Source of the DNA: Bradyrhizobium guangzhouense
GTDB lineage: Bacteria; Pseudomonadota; Alphaproteobacteria; Rhizobiales; Xanthobacteraceae
Direction: 5' to 3'
Assembly (NCBI RefSeq): GCF_004114955.1
Contig: NZ_CP030054.1
Location: 744,001-808,000 of the forward strand
Length of the DNA stretch: 64,000 nucleotides
The notes beneath the pieces were generated by a model. The model was given only the letters and a program-made list of their open reading frames with translations. It had not been told where the DNA came from and made no database searches. A program made the translations under genes and the position numbers. Shown one piece after another: positions 27,169-40,396 of the stretch; position 1 is the first letter of the stretch; the number at the start of each line of letters is the position of its first letter.

Positions 27169-28044
27169 ATGTCCAGGAAGCATCCGATCATCTCCATCAC
27201 CGGCTCCTCCGGCGCCGGCACCACCTCGGTCAAGAAGACTTTCGAGCAGATTTTTTTCCGCGAGAAGGTCAATGCCGCCTACATCGAAGGCGACGCCTTC
27301 CACCGCTACGACCGCGCCGAGATGCGCGCGCAGATGGCGAAAGAGGCCGAGCGCGGCAACAAGCATTTCAGCCATTTCAGTCCCGAGACCAACCTGTTCG
27401 AGGAGCTGGAGCGCGCGTTCCGCGACTACGGCGAGACCGGTACGGCGGTGACGCGGCACTATGTCCACGACGCCGAGGAATCCGCGCTGCATGGCACGGC
27501 GCCCGGTACTTTCACCGACTGGAAGCAGCTGCCGGAGAACTCCGACCTGTTGTTCTACGAGGGCCTGCACGGCGCCGTCGTCACCGACAAGGTCAATGTC
27601 GCGCGCTATGCCGATCTCAAGATCGGCGTCGTGCCCGTCATCAACCTCGAATGGATTCAGAAGCTGCACCGCGACCGCAGCGCGCGCGGTTATTCGACCG
27701 AGGCGGTCACCGACACCATCCTGCGGCGGATGCCCGACTATATCCACTACATCTGCCCGCAATTCACCGAGACCGACATCAACTTCCAGCGTGTGCCGAC
27801 GGTCGACACGTCCAATCCGTTCATCGCGCGCTGGATCCCGACGCCGGACGAATCGATGGTCGTGATCCGCTTCAAGAATCCACGCGGCATCGACTTCCCC
27901 TATCTGCTCTCGATGCTGCCGCAGAGCTGGATGTCGCGCGCCAATTCGATCGTCTGTCCCGGCGCGAAGCTCGATCTCGCCATGCAGCTGATTCTGACGC
28001 CGCTGATCATGCAGTTGATCGAGCGCAAGCGCAGCCTGAAGTGA
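27169..28044 (+). CDS. cbbP: Phosphoribulokinase
   Basis: The 291-residue bacterial-type phosphoribulokinase phosphorylates ribulose 5-phosphate to RuBP. It has the P-loop [19 protein letters not shown], the Walker B-like [10 protein letters not shown], and [17 protein letters not shown]. The length fits the class I enzyme. It is 12 bp after cbbF and 16 bp before cbbT. Confidence 0.96.
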   Translation: MSRKHPIISITGSSGAGTTSVKKTFEQIFFREKVNAAYIEGDAFHRYDRAEMRAQMAKEAERGNKHFSHFSPETNLFEELERAFRDYGETGTAVTRHYVHDAEESALHGTAPGTFTDWKQLPENSDLLFYEGLHGAVVTDKVNVARYADLKIGVVPVINLEWIQKLHRDRSARGYSTEAVTDTILRRMPDYIHYICPQFTETDINFQRVPTVDTSNPFIARWIPTPDESMVVIRFKNPRGIDFPYLLSMLPQSWMSRANSIVCPGAKLDLAMQLILTPLIMQLIERKRSLK

Positions 28045-28060
28045 ACGAGGAGAGACACCG

Positions 28061-31764
<3,704 letters not shown>

Positions 31765-31776
31765 AGGAGAGCAAAG

Positions 31777-32184
31777 ATGAAACTGACCCAAGGCTGTTTC
31801 TCCTTCCTGCCCGATCTCAGCGACGAGCAGATTACCAAGCAGGTGCAATATTGCCTGAGCAAGGGTTGGGCGGTGAACATCGAGTTCACCGACGACCCGC
31901 ATCCCCGCAACACCTATTGGGAGATGTGGGGTCTGCCGATGTTCGATCTCGCGGACGCTGCCGGCGTGATGATGGAGCTCGCCGAATGCCGCAGGGTGTA
32001 TGGCGACCGCTACATCCGCGTCTCGGGATTCGATTCCAGCCATGGCTGGGAGTCGGTGCGCATCTCGTTCCTCGTCAACCGGCCCGCGAAGGAGGCTGAG
32101 TTCGAGCTGGTGCGCCAGGAGATGGCCGTACGCTCGGTACGTTACACCACCGTACACCGGCAACCTCAGCCGGCTTCCTCTTAG
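31777..32184 (+). CDS. cbbS: RuBisCO small subunit, form IC
   Basis: The 135-residue protein starts [19 protein letters not shown] and has the conserved [15 protein letters not shown] [18 protein letters not shown] and the C-terminal hairpin [25 protein letters not shown] that marks form IC/ID small subunits. It follows the truncated cbbL part by 12 bp with a good AGGAGA ribosome site. It looks intact although its partner is not. Confidence 0.95.
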   Translation: MKLTQGCFSFLPDLSDEQITKQVQYCLSKGWAVNIEFTDDPHPRNTYWEMWGLPMFDLADAAGVMMELAECRRVYGDRYIRVSGFDSSHGWESVRISFLVNRPAKEAEFELVRQEMAVRSVRYTTVHRQPQPASS

Positions 32185-32206
32185 TCGCTTTCCGCTCGGA
32201 GCGACT
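32183..32206 (+). terminator. Stem-loop between cbbS and cbbX
   Basis: AGTCGCT (32183-32189) and AGCGACT (32200-32206) form a 7-bp stem that begins inside the cbbS stop codon, followed by CTTTCTC. It may protect or partly terminate the cbbLS message, giving less cbbX than cbbLS, a common arrangement. Confidence 0.5.
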
Positions 32207-32288
32207 CTTTCTCCCCGCTCCGACTCCCTGGCGGACAACTGCTTCGCCGTCATTTGCGGCGGCGAAGCCTCTTTATTCGAGGTCCAAG

Positions 32289-33239
32289 ATGCTGGATGTG
32301 CCGCACACGACGACCATTGAGGTCAATGAGGTGCCTACTGCGTTTGACCTGCGCAAGGAGGCCGAGGCGGCGGGGATCACGGAGACCTTGCACCAGCTCG
32401 AACAAGAGTTGATCGGCTTGAAGCCCGTCAAGCAGCGGGTGCGGCAGATCGCTTCGCTCCTGTTGATTGAGCGGATCCGGCAGCGGGCCGGGCTCGTCTC
32501 CTCGGCCCCGACGCTGCACATGTCCTTCACCGGCAATCCCGGCACCGGTAAGACTACCGTCGCCCTGCGCATGGCGAAGATCTTGCACGGCCTCGGCTTC
32601 GTGCGGCGCGGACAGGTGATCTCGGTGACGCGCGACGACCTTGTCGGTCAGTATATCGGTCACACTGCGCCGAAGACCAAGGAGATCCTGAAGAAGGCGA
32701 TGGGCGGCGTACTGTTCATCGACGAGGCCTATTACCTGCACCGGCCCGACAACGAGCGCGACTATGGTCAGGAAGCCATCGAGATCTTGCTGCAAGTCAT
32801 GGAAAACCAGCGCGAGGATCTCGTCGTCATTCTCGCGGGTTATGGCGAACGGATGACCAGTTTCTTTGCCTCCAATCCAGGCTTCCGATCACGCATCGCC
32901 CACCACATCGAGTTTCCCGACTATTCGGAGGCGGAGCTGCTCTACATTGCCGAGCTTATGCTGAGGGAGCGCGGCTACCGCTTCTCGGCCGCGGCACGCG
33001 AGTCGTTCGAAAGATACATTGTGCTGCGCCGGACTCAGCCGTTCTTCTCCAATGCGCGCTCGGTCCGCAACGCTGTCGATCGCATCCGGTTGCGCCAGGC
33101 CGATCGGCTGGTCTCCGATCTCGACCGGATGCTCGAGATCGCTGATCTCGAAACCATCGATCCCTCCGACGTATTGGCGAGCCGCGTGTTCAGCGGCGGA
33201 GCTGGCAGCGAGCAGGCGACCGGGAGCAAATGTCCATGA
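32289..33239 (+). CDS. cbbX: RuBisCO activase CbbX (AAA+)
   Basis: The 316-residue AAA+ protein frees red-type RuBisCO from tight-binding sugar phosphates by pulling on the large-subunit C-terminus. It has Walker [10 protein letters not shown], the pore-loop region [12 protein letters not shown], Walker [13 protein letters not shown], and sensor residues in the [14 protein letters not shown] segment. The length matches the Rhodobacter enzyme. It ends overlapping the cbbE start. Confidence 0.95.
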   Translation: MLDVPHTTTIEVNEVPTAFDLRKEAEAAGITETLHQLEQELIGLKPVKQRVRQIASLLLIERIRQRAGLVSSAPTLHMSFTGNPGTGKTTVALRMAKILHGLGFVRRGQVISVTRDDLVGQYIGHTAPKTKEILKKAMGGVLFIDEAYYLHRPDNERDYGQEAIEILLQVMENQREDLVVILAGYGERMTSFFASNPGFRSRIAHHIEFPDYSEAELLYIAELMLRERGYRFSAAARESFERYIVLRRTQPFFSNARSVRNAVDRIRLRQADRLVSDLDRMLEIADLETIDPSDVLASRVFSGGAGSEQATGSKCP

Positions 33240-33919
33240 CCAGGGATATCGTCATTGCTCCCTCGATCCTGGCGGCGAATTTCGCGCGTCTCGGCGAGGA
33301 GGTCGCGGCGATCGACGCAGCCGGCGCTGACTGGATCCATTGCGATGTCATGGACGGGCACTTCGTGCCGAACATCAGTTTCGGTGCGGACGTGATAAAG
33401 GCGGTGAGGCCGTTCACCACGAAGACGTTTGACGTTCACCTCATGATAGCGCCCGTCGACGCTTATCTTGAAGGCTTTGCCAAAGCCGGTGCCGACATCA
33501 TCACGATTCATGCGGAAGCCGGTCCACATCTCGATAGTTCGCTGCAGGCTATTCGCGCGCTCGGCAAGAAAGCGGGCGTAAGCCTGTGTCCGTCGACGCC
33601 GGAGGGTACAATCGAATATGTGCTCGATAGGTTGGATCTGGTGCTTGTCATGACCGTCAATCCGGGCTTCGGTGGCCAGGCGTTTTTGGAGTGCCAGATC
33701 CCCAAGATCAGGCGCATTCGCGCCATGATCGGCGATCGCCCGATCCGCCTTCAGGTCGATGGTGGTATCACGTGCCACAATGCTGCCGCCGTCGTGGAGG
33801 CTGGGGCCGACACGTTGGTGGCGGGTTCAGCCCTGTTTGGCGGCAATATCGCTGCCGAGTACGCCACCAATATCGCGGGCCTACGAATGGCAACTAGGGT
33901 TGGCCGGTCCCCGAGTTAG
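33236..33919 (+). CDS. cbbE: Ribulose-phosphate 3-epimerase
   Basis: The 227-residue TIM barrel interconverts ribulose and xylulose 5-phosphate. Key motifs are [49 protein letters not shown] and LQVDGGI. I prefer ATG 33236, which overlaps the cbbX stop and has GGGAG nine bases ahead, over ATG 33230. It is the last recognisable gene of the cbb operon. Confidence 0.93.
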   Translation: MTRDIVIAPSILAANFARLGEEVAAIDAAGADWIHCDVMDGHFVPNISFGADVIKAVRPFTTKTFDVHLMIAPVDAYLEGFAKAGADIITIHAEAGPHLDSSLQAIRALGKKAGVSLCPSTPEGTIEYVLDRLDLVLVMTVNPGFGGQAFLECQIPKIRRIRAMIGDRPIRLQVDGGITCHNAAAVVEAGADTLVAGSALFGGNIAAEYATNIAGLRMATRVGRSPS

Positions 33920-34065
33920 ACTTCGGCATGGGTCAACAAACACGCAGGACGCGGCGGCTAGGCGCTATGCCGGAGGGACGATGGGGCCGTCGCGGTGAAT
34001 TCCTCTGCCGTGCGCTTTAGTGGGAACTGCTCGGCTCGACCTCATCGTGATGAACCGCTGAACCA

Positions 34066-34221
34066 TCACAAAGGCGTCAAGTCGAGCGCAAAAGCCATTG
34101 CGACGAGTAGAGAGAGCAGAAGGCCTGCTCCACAAAATATACCAAGAATCTTGAGAGTATCGCCGTCCTCAGCTGGTTTTCTGACCGTGCTGGAAACGAC
34201 TCTTGCGATTTGCGCGATCAT
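34066..34221 (-). CDS. Small membrane protein, hypothetical
   Basis: A 51-codon frame from ATG 34221 reads MIAQIARVVSSTVRKP..., an amphipathic charged start followed by one membrane helix (LGIFCGAGLLLSLLVAMAFAL). A GGAG lies about 11 bases ahead of the ATG. The composition looks like the small single-span proteins common in bradyrhizobia. I do not recognise a function. A longer frame to 34296 is possible but its extra residues look random. Confidence 0.5.
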   Translation of the reverse strand: MIAQIARVVSSTVRKPAEDGDTLKILGIFCGAGLLLSLLVAMAFALDLTPL

Positions 34222-34313
34222 CCTGCAACTCCAATTGGCAATGCCAGACTGAAAGCAATTTATACTGAGAACAGCGTCATCGGGCCAGCATTGCAAGCAT
34301 GAGAGGCTACTCT

Positions 34314-34345
34314 GCCTAGACCAAATGTCTGGCGGAGGCTTTTTT
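34314..34345 (+). terminator. Intrinsic terminator in the cbbE-ABC operon gap
   Basis: GCCT at 34314-34317 and AGGC at 34336-34339 form an outer stem with inner CCA/TGG pairs, followed by six T residues at 34340-34345. It faces the plus strand. The nearest plus-strand gene, cbbE, ends 395 bp earlier. A strong TATACT box at 34261-34266 lies ahead, so it may end a short non-coding transcript. The rest of 33920-34594 shows no gene apart from the small minus-strand frame. Confidence 0.55.
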
Positions 34346-34460
34346 CAGATCGTTTTCGTATGCCTGCAAAAGTGCTGTTGAAGCGTCCACTGGCGCTTCG
34401 CATTGCGTAGCCTCGTCGCGGCCAGCCGATCTTATTTTAGAAACCCCGATTTCTGGCTCT

Positions 34461-34477
34461 TACCCAACCTTACCCAA
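34461..34477 (+). promoter_or_regulatory. Tandem TACCCAA operator, sugar ABC operon
   Basis: TACCCAA-CCT-TACCCAA: two identical heptamers with a 10-bp period, one helical turn apart. The site lies 117 bp before the binding-protein start. A possible promoter follows it: TGTCAA, 16 bp, TAGAAT. The same element occurs at 43941-43957 and 44385-44401. Confidence 0.65.
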
Positions 34478-34594
34478 ACTCTGTGTCAAAAGCCGCTTAG
34501 CCCGTTAGAATGGCGCATAGCCTTCGCCTACCACGGCCTCTGCTAGAGGAGAGGGCGCGTGGTTTGCGGGCCAAAGAGCCCATCGGAGGGAATC

Positions 34595-35980
34595 ATGCCA
34601 AGGACGCTAGCCGTTGTTTGCGGTCATTCGGCTCAACTTATCAAAAAAGCTCTCATTAACTCCACCGTGTGCGCCGGGGCGGCACTGGCTGCCACCCAGG
34701 CCTACGCAGAAGACATCAACTGGCGGCAATTCGAAGGCACGTCCATCGTCTGGGCCTACGATATTCACCCCTATGCTGACGCTGTTGCGGCTCAACTGCC
34801 CGAGTTCGAGAAACTCACCGGCATCAAGGTGACGCCGGAGCTTTATCCGGATGATGCCTATTGGAATAAGCTAACGATCCAGCTCAGCACGAAATCGCCA
34901 AGCTGGGATGTCGTCGGCACGGGCATCCAGCCCGCCTGGGACCTTGCCCCGGGCCAACTGCTCGAACCGCTCGATCGCTATCTAAACGATTCAAAGCTCA
35001 CCTCTGCAGCCTACGACTACAAGGACTTCTTCCCAGCCTTGCGCGAAGCGCTGACATGGAAGGTCAAGGAGGGCCAGATCGAGGCCGGCAGCGGGCAGGT
35101 CTGGGCGATCCCCCATGGCTTCGAGAACATCCAGTTGTTCTACCGCAAGGATGTGCTGGACAAGCACGGTATCAAAGTCCCGAGCACCCCGCCGGAGATG
35201 TCGGCCGCTTGTGAGAAACTCAAAGCTGCCGATCCCACCATCACGCCTCTCGGCGTTCGCGGCGTAAGGTTCTGGAGCAGCATCCACACGGCTGCGATCT
35301 CGATTGCGAGGTCCTATGGCGTGCACGATTTCGTCGTCAAAGACGGCAAACTCGACACGGGCCTGGATTCGCCAGAGTCGATCGCCTTCCACAAAGACTA
35401 TGTCGACATGATCAAGAAATGCGCTGCTCCCTCCTTTGCCAATGACAATTGGTACCAGGTGGTCGAAGGGATCAATTCAGGGCGGACCGCCATGGCGATC
35501 GATTCCAACATGTTCGGTTTCTGGAACGACGTCGCCGGCAAGCCCGCCTCCGGCAAGATCGCCTTTGCACCACCGTTGCGCGCACCGAACGGCAAGAACT
35601 TCGAATCCAACATCTGGATCTGGTCTCTGGCCATGAACGCCGCCTCCCAGAAGAAGGGCGCGGCCTGGCTCTTCATCCAATGGGCGACCTCCAAGCAGGT
35701 CGAGCTGAACGGTGCCGTTGCGGGCAAGCTCGTCAACTCTCCGCGCGCATCGACCTGGAGCGACAAGGCCTGGCTCGAATACGCCGCAAAGCCTGAATTC
35801 AACAACTTCGTCGAGACGTTCAAGACTGTGCAGGACCAGGCGCAACTCGCCTTTACGGCCCGCGTCGGCTTCGCCGAGGCAATGAATGCCTGGGCGGTGG
35901 CGATGCAGAAGATGGTCAATGGAGCGGATGTGAAGGCAACGCTGACCGACCTTGCCTCCGAGATCCGTTCGTCGATGTGA
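34595..35980 (+). CDS. Sugar/polyol ABC transporter substrate-binding protein
   Basis: The 461-residue protein has a signal peptide ending near TQAYA and an SBP_bac_1 fold (IVWAYDIHPYADAVAAQLPEFEKLTGIKVTPELYPDDAYWNKL), the type seen for sorbitol/mannitol importers. Segments SGQVWAIPHGFENIQLFYRKDVLDKHGIKVP and the C-terminal repeat-rich end are usual. ATG 34595 follows CGGAGGG. It heads an operon with two permeases, three sugar-type enzymes and an ATPase. Confidence 0.9.
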   Translation: MPRTLAVVCGHSAQLIKKALINSTVCAGAALAATQAYAEDINWRQFEGTSIVWAYDIHPYADAVAAQLPEFEKLTGIKVTPELYPDDAYWNKLTIQLSTKSPSWDVVGTGIQPAWDLAPGQLLEPLDRYLNDSKLTSAAYDYKDFFPALREALTWKVKEGQIEAGSGQVWAIPHGFENIQLFYRKDVLDKHGIKVPSTPPEMSAACEKLKAADPTITPLGVRGVRFWSSIHTAAISIARSYGVHDFVVKDGKLDTGLDSPESIAFHKDYVDMIKKCAAPSFANDNWYQVVEGINSGRTAMAIDSNMFGFWNDVAGKPASGKIAFAPPLRAPNGKNFESNIWIWSLAMNAASQKKGAAWLFIQWATSKQVELNGAVAGKLVNSPRASTWSDKAWLEYAAKPEFNNFVETFKTVQDQAQLAFTARVGFAEAMNAWAVAMQKMVNGADVKATLTDLASEIRSSM

Positions 35981-36006
35981 AGTCCCAAAGGGGGTGGTAG
36001 GCTTGC

Positions 36007-37002
36007 ATGCCGCCCCCTTGGATTTCGATGTCAGTTGAAATGTATTCTTCAGGATTAGACGCAATCGTGACGCTGCAGTCTTCAGTGAGCCAACTCGCTT
36101 CGGCGCAAGACGGCGCGGCCAAGAGTGCCAGCCCGCCGCGCCTTGACTGGTGGAGCATCGCCGCGATCGCGCCGGCGGTCTTGATCCTTCTTGGCTTTCT
36201 GTTCCTGTTCTTCTACGGCGTATTTCAGTCCCTGACGGATCTCAAGTTCGGCCGGCCACTGGTCCACTTTATTGGCCTTACCAATTACGCCGCGTTGATC
36301 AAGACAGACGACTTCTGGAATAGCGTCCGAGCAACACTTGTCTACGCTGGTTCAGCGGTCCTTGCGGAAGCCGTGCTCGGCGTTGCCCTCGCCAAGCTCT
36401 TTGCCACCGAAGTGTTCCTGGCACGCGTGATGCGGCCGGTCATTCTGTTGCCACTCGTGCTTCCGCCCATGAGCGTTGCCTTGATGTGGACGACGATGAT
36501 GGATCCGCAGAGCGGCATCCTGAACTATCTGCTGTCGCTTGTAGGAATGGGCCGGTTTGCATGGATTTCTGATCCCGCGACAGCGATGATTTCCCTCGTC
36601 CTGATCGACATATGGACTTACACCCCCTTTTTCACGCTGATCATCTTCGCCGGCCTCCAGGGCATCAATGAGGAGATCAGGGAGGCCGCGCGCGTCAATG
36701 GTGCAAAGGGCTGGGCAACCTTCCTCTACATCGAGCTGCCGTTGATCGCGCCCTACATCCTGATTGCTGCGGTCTTCCGTCTGATCGAATCTCTCAATCA
36801 ATTCGACATCATTTTCGGAACGACGCAAGGCGGTCCCGGCAACAGCACCTCCGTTCTTTCCGTGCGCGCCTACATCACCGCATTCCAGAACCTCGCCTTC
36901 GGCCGGGGCGCGGCCCTCATGGTCGTCAATTGGATCATCGTCCTGGCCGGAGCGTTCCTCACGGTCAAGTTGTGGCGATACGTCCGACAACGCGTTAGCT
37001 GA
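36007..37002 (+). CDS. Sugar ABC transporter permease (MalF/UgpA type)
   Basis: The 331-residue membrane protein has six predicted helices and the EAA loop EEIREAARVNGAKGWATFLYIELPLI. The N-terminal about 40 residues are soluble and the start is uncertain: ATG 36007, ATG 36028 or GTG 36067 are all in frame. It forms the channel with the permease at 37014. Confidence 0.9.
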   Translation: MPPPWISMSVEMYSSGLDAIVTLQSSVSQLASAQDGAAKSASPPRLDWWSIAAIAPAVLILLGFLFLFFYGVFQSLTDLKFGRPLVHFIGLTNYAALIKTDDFWNSVRATLVYAGSAVLAEAVLGVALAKLFATEVFLARVMRPVILLPLVLPPMSVALMWTTMMDPQSGILNYLLSLVGMGRFAWISDPATAMISLVLIDIWTYTPFFTLIIFAGLQGINEEIREAARVNGAKGWATFLYIELPLIAPYILIAAVFRLIESLNQFDIIFGTTQGGPGNSTSVLSVRAYITAFQNLAFGRGAALMVVNWIIVLAGAFLTVKLWRYVRQRVS

Positions 37003-37013
37003 AGAGACGCGAC

Positions 37014-37874
37014 ATGCGCCTAAATCGCTCAGGATCGACAAATATCGCTCTCAATCTGCTGGTTGGCATCTGCGCGCTCACTCTCGCTTTTCCGCTGATC
37101 TGGATCCTGCTGATGTCGTTGAAACAGCAGGGCGAGGTCATGGCCTGGCCGCCCAAGTTCATCTTCTCGCCGACGCTTGAGAATTTCCGGGTGCTGTTCG
37201 ACGCCGCGCAGGCCGGCGCGACAAGCTATGGCACCATCAAGGTTGATTTCCTCACGCCAGTGACAAATAGCGTCGCCATCGCGCTCGGATCTGTTTTCGT
37301 CTCAATGCTCCTTGGCGTGCCCGCCGGTTACGTTCTGGCAAGGCGAGACATCCCGATGAAGGAGGACATCGCCTTCTTCATTCTTGGCTTCAGGTTCGCC
37401 CCGGCCTTGCTCGTCGTCATCCCGCTCTTCAACGTGTTCCAGACCATCGGACTCTACGACACCTATCTCGGCATGATCTGGGTCTACCAGGTCGTCACGC
37501 TGCCTATGATCGTGTGGTTGAGCCGCTCCTACATCGAGGATATTCCAAAGGACATCGAGGAGGCTGCAGCGATGGACGGGGCCAAACCTGTCAGGGTCAT
37601 TCTGCATATCGTGCTGCCGCTTCTCAAGCCCGGCCTGATCGGCGCCTCCTTGCTGATCTTTCTGCTGGCCTGGCACAACTTCGCGCTCGGCTTGATCCTG
37701 AGCTCCACCAAGGCGCCGGTGACCGTCGCGCTACTCAAGCTGCTCAATCCGGGGGTGCAGTTCTATCCCGTCATGGCTGCAGGACTGGTCGTTACCATGA
37801 TCATTCCGGTGATCTTGATCGTGATGGGCCAGCGCCACCTCGAACGTGGTCTCACTTTCGGGGCAGTAAAATGA
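37014..37874 (+). CDS. Sugar ABC transporter permease (MalG/UgpE type)
   Basis: The 286-residue permease has six helices and the EAA loop DIEEAAAMDGAKPVRVILHIVLPLLKPG. It ends in an ATGA overlap with the kinase gene, which ties transport to metabolism. The partner permease, binding protein and ATPase are in the same operon. Confidence 0.9.
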   Translation: MRLNRSGSTNIALNLLVGICALTLAFPLIWILLMSLKQQGEVMAWPPKFIFSPTLENFRVLFDAAQAGATSYGTIKVDFLTPVTNSVAIALGSVFVSMLLGVPAGYVLARRDIPMKEDIAFFILGFRFAPALLVVIPLFNVFQTIGLYDTYLGMIWVYQVVTLPMIVWLSRSYIEDIPKDIEEAAAMDGAKPVRVILHIVLPLLKPGLIGASLLIFLLAWHNFALGLILSSTKAPVTVALLKLLNPGVQFYPVMAAGLVVTMIIPVILIVMGQRHLERGLTFGAVK

Positions 37875-38812
37875 ATCCCAGGCCCTTGATGTTCTTTGGA
37901 ACGACCAATCTCGACCTCTGCTTCAATGTCGAGCGGCTGCCAACGCCGGGTGAAAGTTTGATGGGCAAATTGAACCGCAATCCTGGAGGGAAGGGCGCCA
38001 ATCAAGCCGTAGCGGCCGCACGGCTTGGACTGAAGCCCCTATTCTACACCCGTCTTGGCGGGGACGAGGCTGGCCAGTCCCTCTTGCAGTCACTGCGCGA
38101 AGCCGGAGTCCGTGCTGAGGCCATCACCATTTGTGCCGGTGAGGTCTCCGGCTCGGCCCTCGTCCTGGTGGGAGACGACGGTTCGAACATGATCGTGATC
38201 GATCCGGGCGCCAATCTGAATGTGATGCCGGCCATGGTTGAGAGCGCGGCCGCATTCATCGCGCCAGGCGCGCTCGTTGTTGCCGAAATGGGCTTGCCCA
38301 TCTCCGCCCTCAACCGGCTCTTTGAAATGAAAAGCGAGAAGGGCTTCGAACTCATTTTTAATCCGGCGCCGGTCAGACCCGGGCTTTCGCCGGCGGCATG
38401 GCGACAAGTCGATTACGTGACCCCCAACCAGACCGAGGCCTTCGAGCTGACCGGGGTAGAGGTGACCGATTTCGACAGCGCCGCAGTGGCGGCGTCCAAG
38501 CTTCTGCACCTCGGACCCAAAGCCGCACTGATCACGCTGGGAGCGCAGGGCGCCTTCTATGCCGACGCGGCGCACTCGTTTGCGCTGCGTGCCTTTCCCG
38601 TCAAAGTCGTCGATACCACGGCCGCCGGGGACGCCTTCAATGGCGCTTTTGCCGCTTCGCTCGCTCAAGGCCTGCCTCTGAGGGATTCGGTCAGACGAGC
38701 ACTAGCCGTTGCTGCCCTGTGCGTAACGCGCCGCGGGGCGCAGGCCTCAATGCCGCTGGCAGCAGAGGTCGATGAATTCCTCAAATCACAAACGATCTTG
38801 GAGTTGGAATGA
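37871..38812 (+). CDS. PfkB-family carbohydrate kinase (ribokinase-like)
   Basis: The 313-residue kinase carries both PfkB signatures: GGKGANQAVAAARLG near the N-terminus and the catalytic DTTAAGDAFNGAFAASL near the C-terminus, with the oxyanion-hole glycine and the base aspartate in AAGD. It resembles ribokinase. It probably phosphorylates the imported sugar or a derivative made by the SDR encoded next. ATGA overlaps at both ends. Confidence 0.9.
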   Translation: MNPRPLMFFGTTNLDLCFNVERLPTPGESLMGKLNRNPGGKGANQAVAAARLGLKPLFYTRLGGDEAGQSLLQSLREAGVRAEAITICAGEVSGSALVLVGDDGSNMIVIDPGANLNVMPAMVESAAAFIAPGALVVAEMGLPISALNRLFEMKSEKGFELIFNPAPVRPGLSPAAWRQVDYVTPNQTEAFELTGVEVTDFDSAAVAASKLLHLGPKAALITLGAQGAFYADAAHSFALRAFPVKVVDTTAAGDAFNGAFAASLAQGLPLRDSVRRALAVAALCVTRRGAQASMPLAAEVDEFLKSQTILELE

Positions 38813-39579
38813 CCGAACAGTTCTCAGTCTCAGACAGAACGGTGCTCGTGACAGGGGCAGGGGGCGGCATCGGATCTGCCATTGTGAATGCGTTTCGGGC
38901 AGGAGGGGCCAACGTCGTTGCCACCGACGCCAATCTCGAAAGCCTCAGGCAGACATTGGTAGGACTTCCCCATGGCAATGGCGTGTTGCCGATGGCCATG
39001 GACGTTTCGCGCGAAGAGGACGTGGCGCGCGTGCTCGAGGAGATCGGAAAACGATTCGGCCGGCTCGACGTGCTCGTCAACAATGCCGGCGTTAAATCTG
39101 CCCAGCCGCTCCTCAGCGGGGCGGCCGACAAGATCGAACGCACAATCCAGATCAACTCGGTCGCAATCCTCCGCTGCTCGAAGCTCGCGATCGAGCGCTT
39201 CATGACAACCAAGGGCGGCCGCATCGTCAATGTCGGTTCCTCCTTGTCTTCGCAAGGCGCCGTATTCAACTATCAGGCCGGAGGGGCGGACTATTGCCTC
39301 TCCAAGGCAATCGTTCACGACATCACAAAGCTCCTTGCTTATGAATGCGCGCCGCTCAAGATCAATGTGAATGCAATCGCACCGGGGATCATCGACACCC
39401 CCATGCATGGCCGTCCGCGTGAGGAGACGGAAGCCCGCCATAGCGGCCGAATCCCATTGGGACGGGTTGGATTGCCGAACGACATTGCCGGCCTTGCCGT
39501 GTTTCTCGCAAGCCCTGCGGCCTCCTACATGACCGGCCAGATCGTTCACGTGAACGGCGGGATGCTGATGAATGGCTAA
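38809..39579 (+). CDS. Short-chain dehydrogenase/reductase
   Basis: The 256-residue SDR has TGAGGGIG, NNAGV, and the catalytic serine and Y-x3-K in VGSSLSSQG...DYCLSKAIV. The C-terminal [17 protein letters not shown] is the usual end. It probably oxidises the polyol or sugar imported by the operon. Its 3' end overlaps the HAD gene by eight bases. Confidence 0.9.
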   Translation: MTEQFSVSDRTVLVTGAGGGIGSAIVNAFRAGGANVVATDANLESLRQTLVGLPHGNGVLPMAMDVSREEDVARVLEEIGKRFGRLDVLVNNAGVKSAQPLLSGAADKIERTIQINSVAILRCSKLAIERFMTTKGGRIVNVGSSLSSQGAVFNYQAGGADYCLSKAIVHDITKLLAYECAPLKINVNAIAPGIIDTPMHGRPREETEARHSGRIPLGRVGLPNDIAGLAVFLASPAASYMTGQIVHVNGGMLMNG

Positions 39580-40396
39580 GTCCGGCACTCAGCTTCAATG
39601 GCCCGAGATCGCCGGTGTCATTTCCGATCTGGATGGCGTGGTCTACCGGGGGAACGCCGCGATCGCGGACGCCATCGAAGCCTTCAAGAGCTGGCAGCGG
39701 GCAAAACTTCCCTTCTGCTTCGTCACTAACAATTCGACCCACACGCCGGAAGATGTTGTGCGCAAGGTCGGAGGTTTCGGGCTTTCGATCTCCCCGAGGC
39801 AGGTCGTGACGAGCGCCATCACGGCCGCGGCGCTCATTCGCGCCCAATACCCGAAACTGACACGGGCCTTTGTCATCGGCGCGCCATCCCTTGCCAAAGC
39901 GATCGAGGAGGCGGGCCTCGAAGTCACCGATGCGAAGCCTGAAGTCGTGGTGATGGGGCTCGACCGCCAGATTACGCATGACAAGCTGCGAATTGCTGCT
40001 GCGGCTATCCTGGGCGGCGCCGTGTTCATAGGCACAAACCCTGATCTTCTCTTGCCGACTGCGGACGGCTTCGAACCAGGGGCAGGGGCCATGATCACGG
40101 CAGTTGCAGCCGCAACTCAAGTCCAGCCTCTGATCGTCGGCAAACCCGAGACGCACATGATCGAAGCCGCGCTTTCGCGGCTTGGAACGCCACGTCAATC
40201 CACATTGATGATCGGCGACCAGATACAGACAGATATCCAGGCCGGCAAGCGCGCCGGCCTTCCTGCCGTGCTCGTCACGACAGGCGTCCCACCTCGCAAG
40301 GACGCCGCGCTGCTGCCAGCCGACTTTACCGTGTCCAGCCTTTCAGAAATCGCCGTGAAGGCTGGTGTAGACACCGTACGGCAGAGGAGAGCGTGA
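39572..40396 (+). CDS. HAD-IIA family sugar phosphatase (NagD-like)
   Basis: The 274-residue protein belongs to HAD subfamily IIA: motif [11 protein letters not shown], the threonine/asparagine motif [15 protein letters not shown], a cap domain, [22 protein letters not shown] and the motif [19 protein letters not shown]. Such enzymes remove phosphate from sugar phosphates or glycolate phosphate. With a kinase in the same operon, it may control an intermediate level or finish the pathway. Confidence 0.9.
   Translation: MAKSGTQLQWPEIAGVISDLDGVVYRGNAAIADAIEAFKSWQRAKLPFCFVTNNSTHTPEDVVRKVGGFGLSISPRQVVTSAITAAALIRAQYPKLTRAFVIGAPSLAKAIEEAGLEVTDAKPEVVVMGLDRQITHDKLRIAAAAILGGAVFIGTNPDLLLPTADGFEPGAGAMITAVAAATQVQPLIVGKPETHMIEAALSRLGTPRQSTLMIGDQIQTDIQAGKRAGLPAVLVTTGVPPRKDAALLPADFTVSSLSEIAVKAGVDTVRQRRA

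Noticed and set aside
34382..34410. Sigma54-like TGGCGC...TTGCG ahead of the sugar ABC operon
   Set aside because: GG-GC distance is one base too long and the regulator lacks the GAFTGA loop needed for sigma54.
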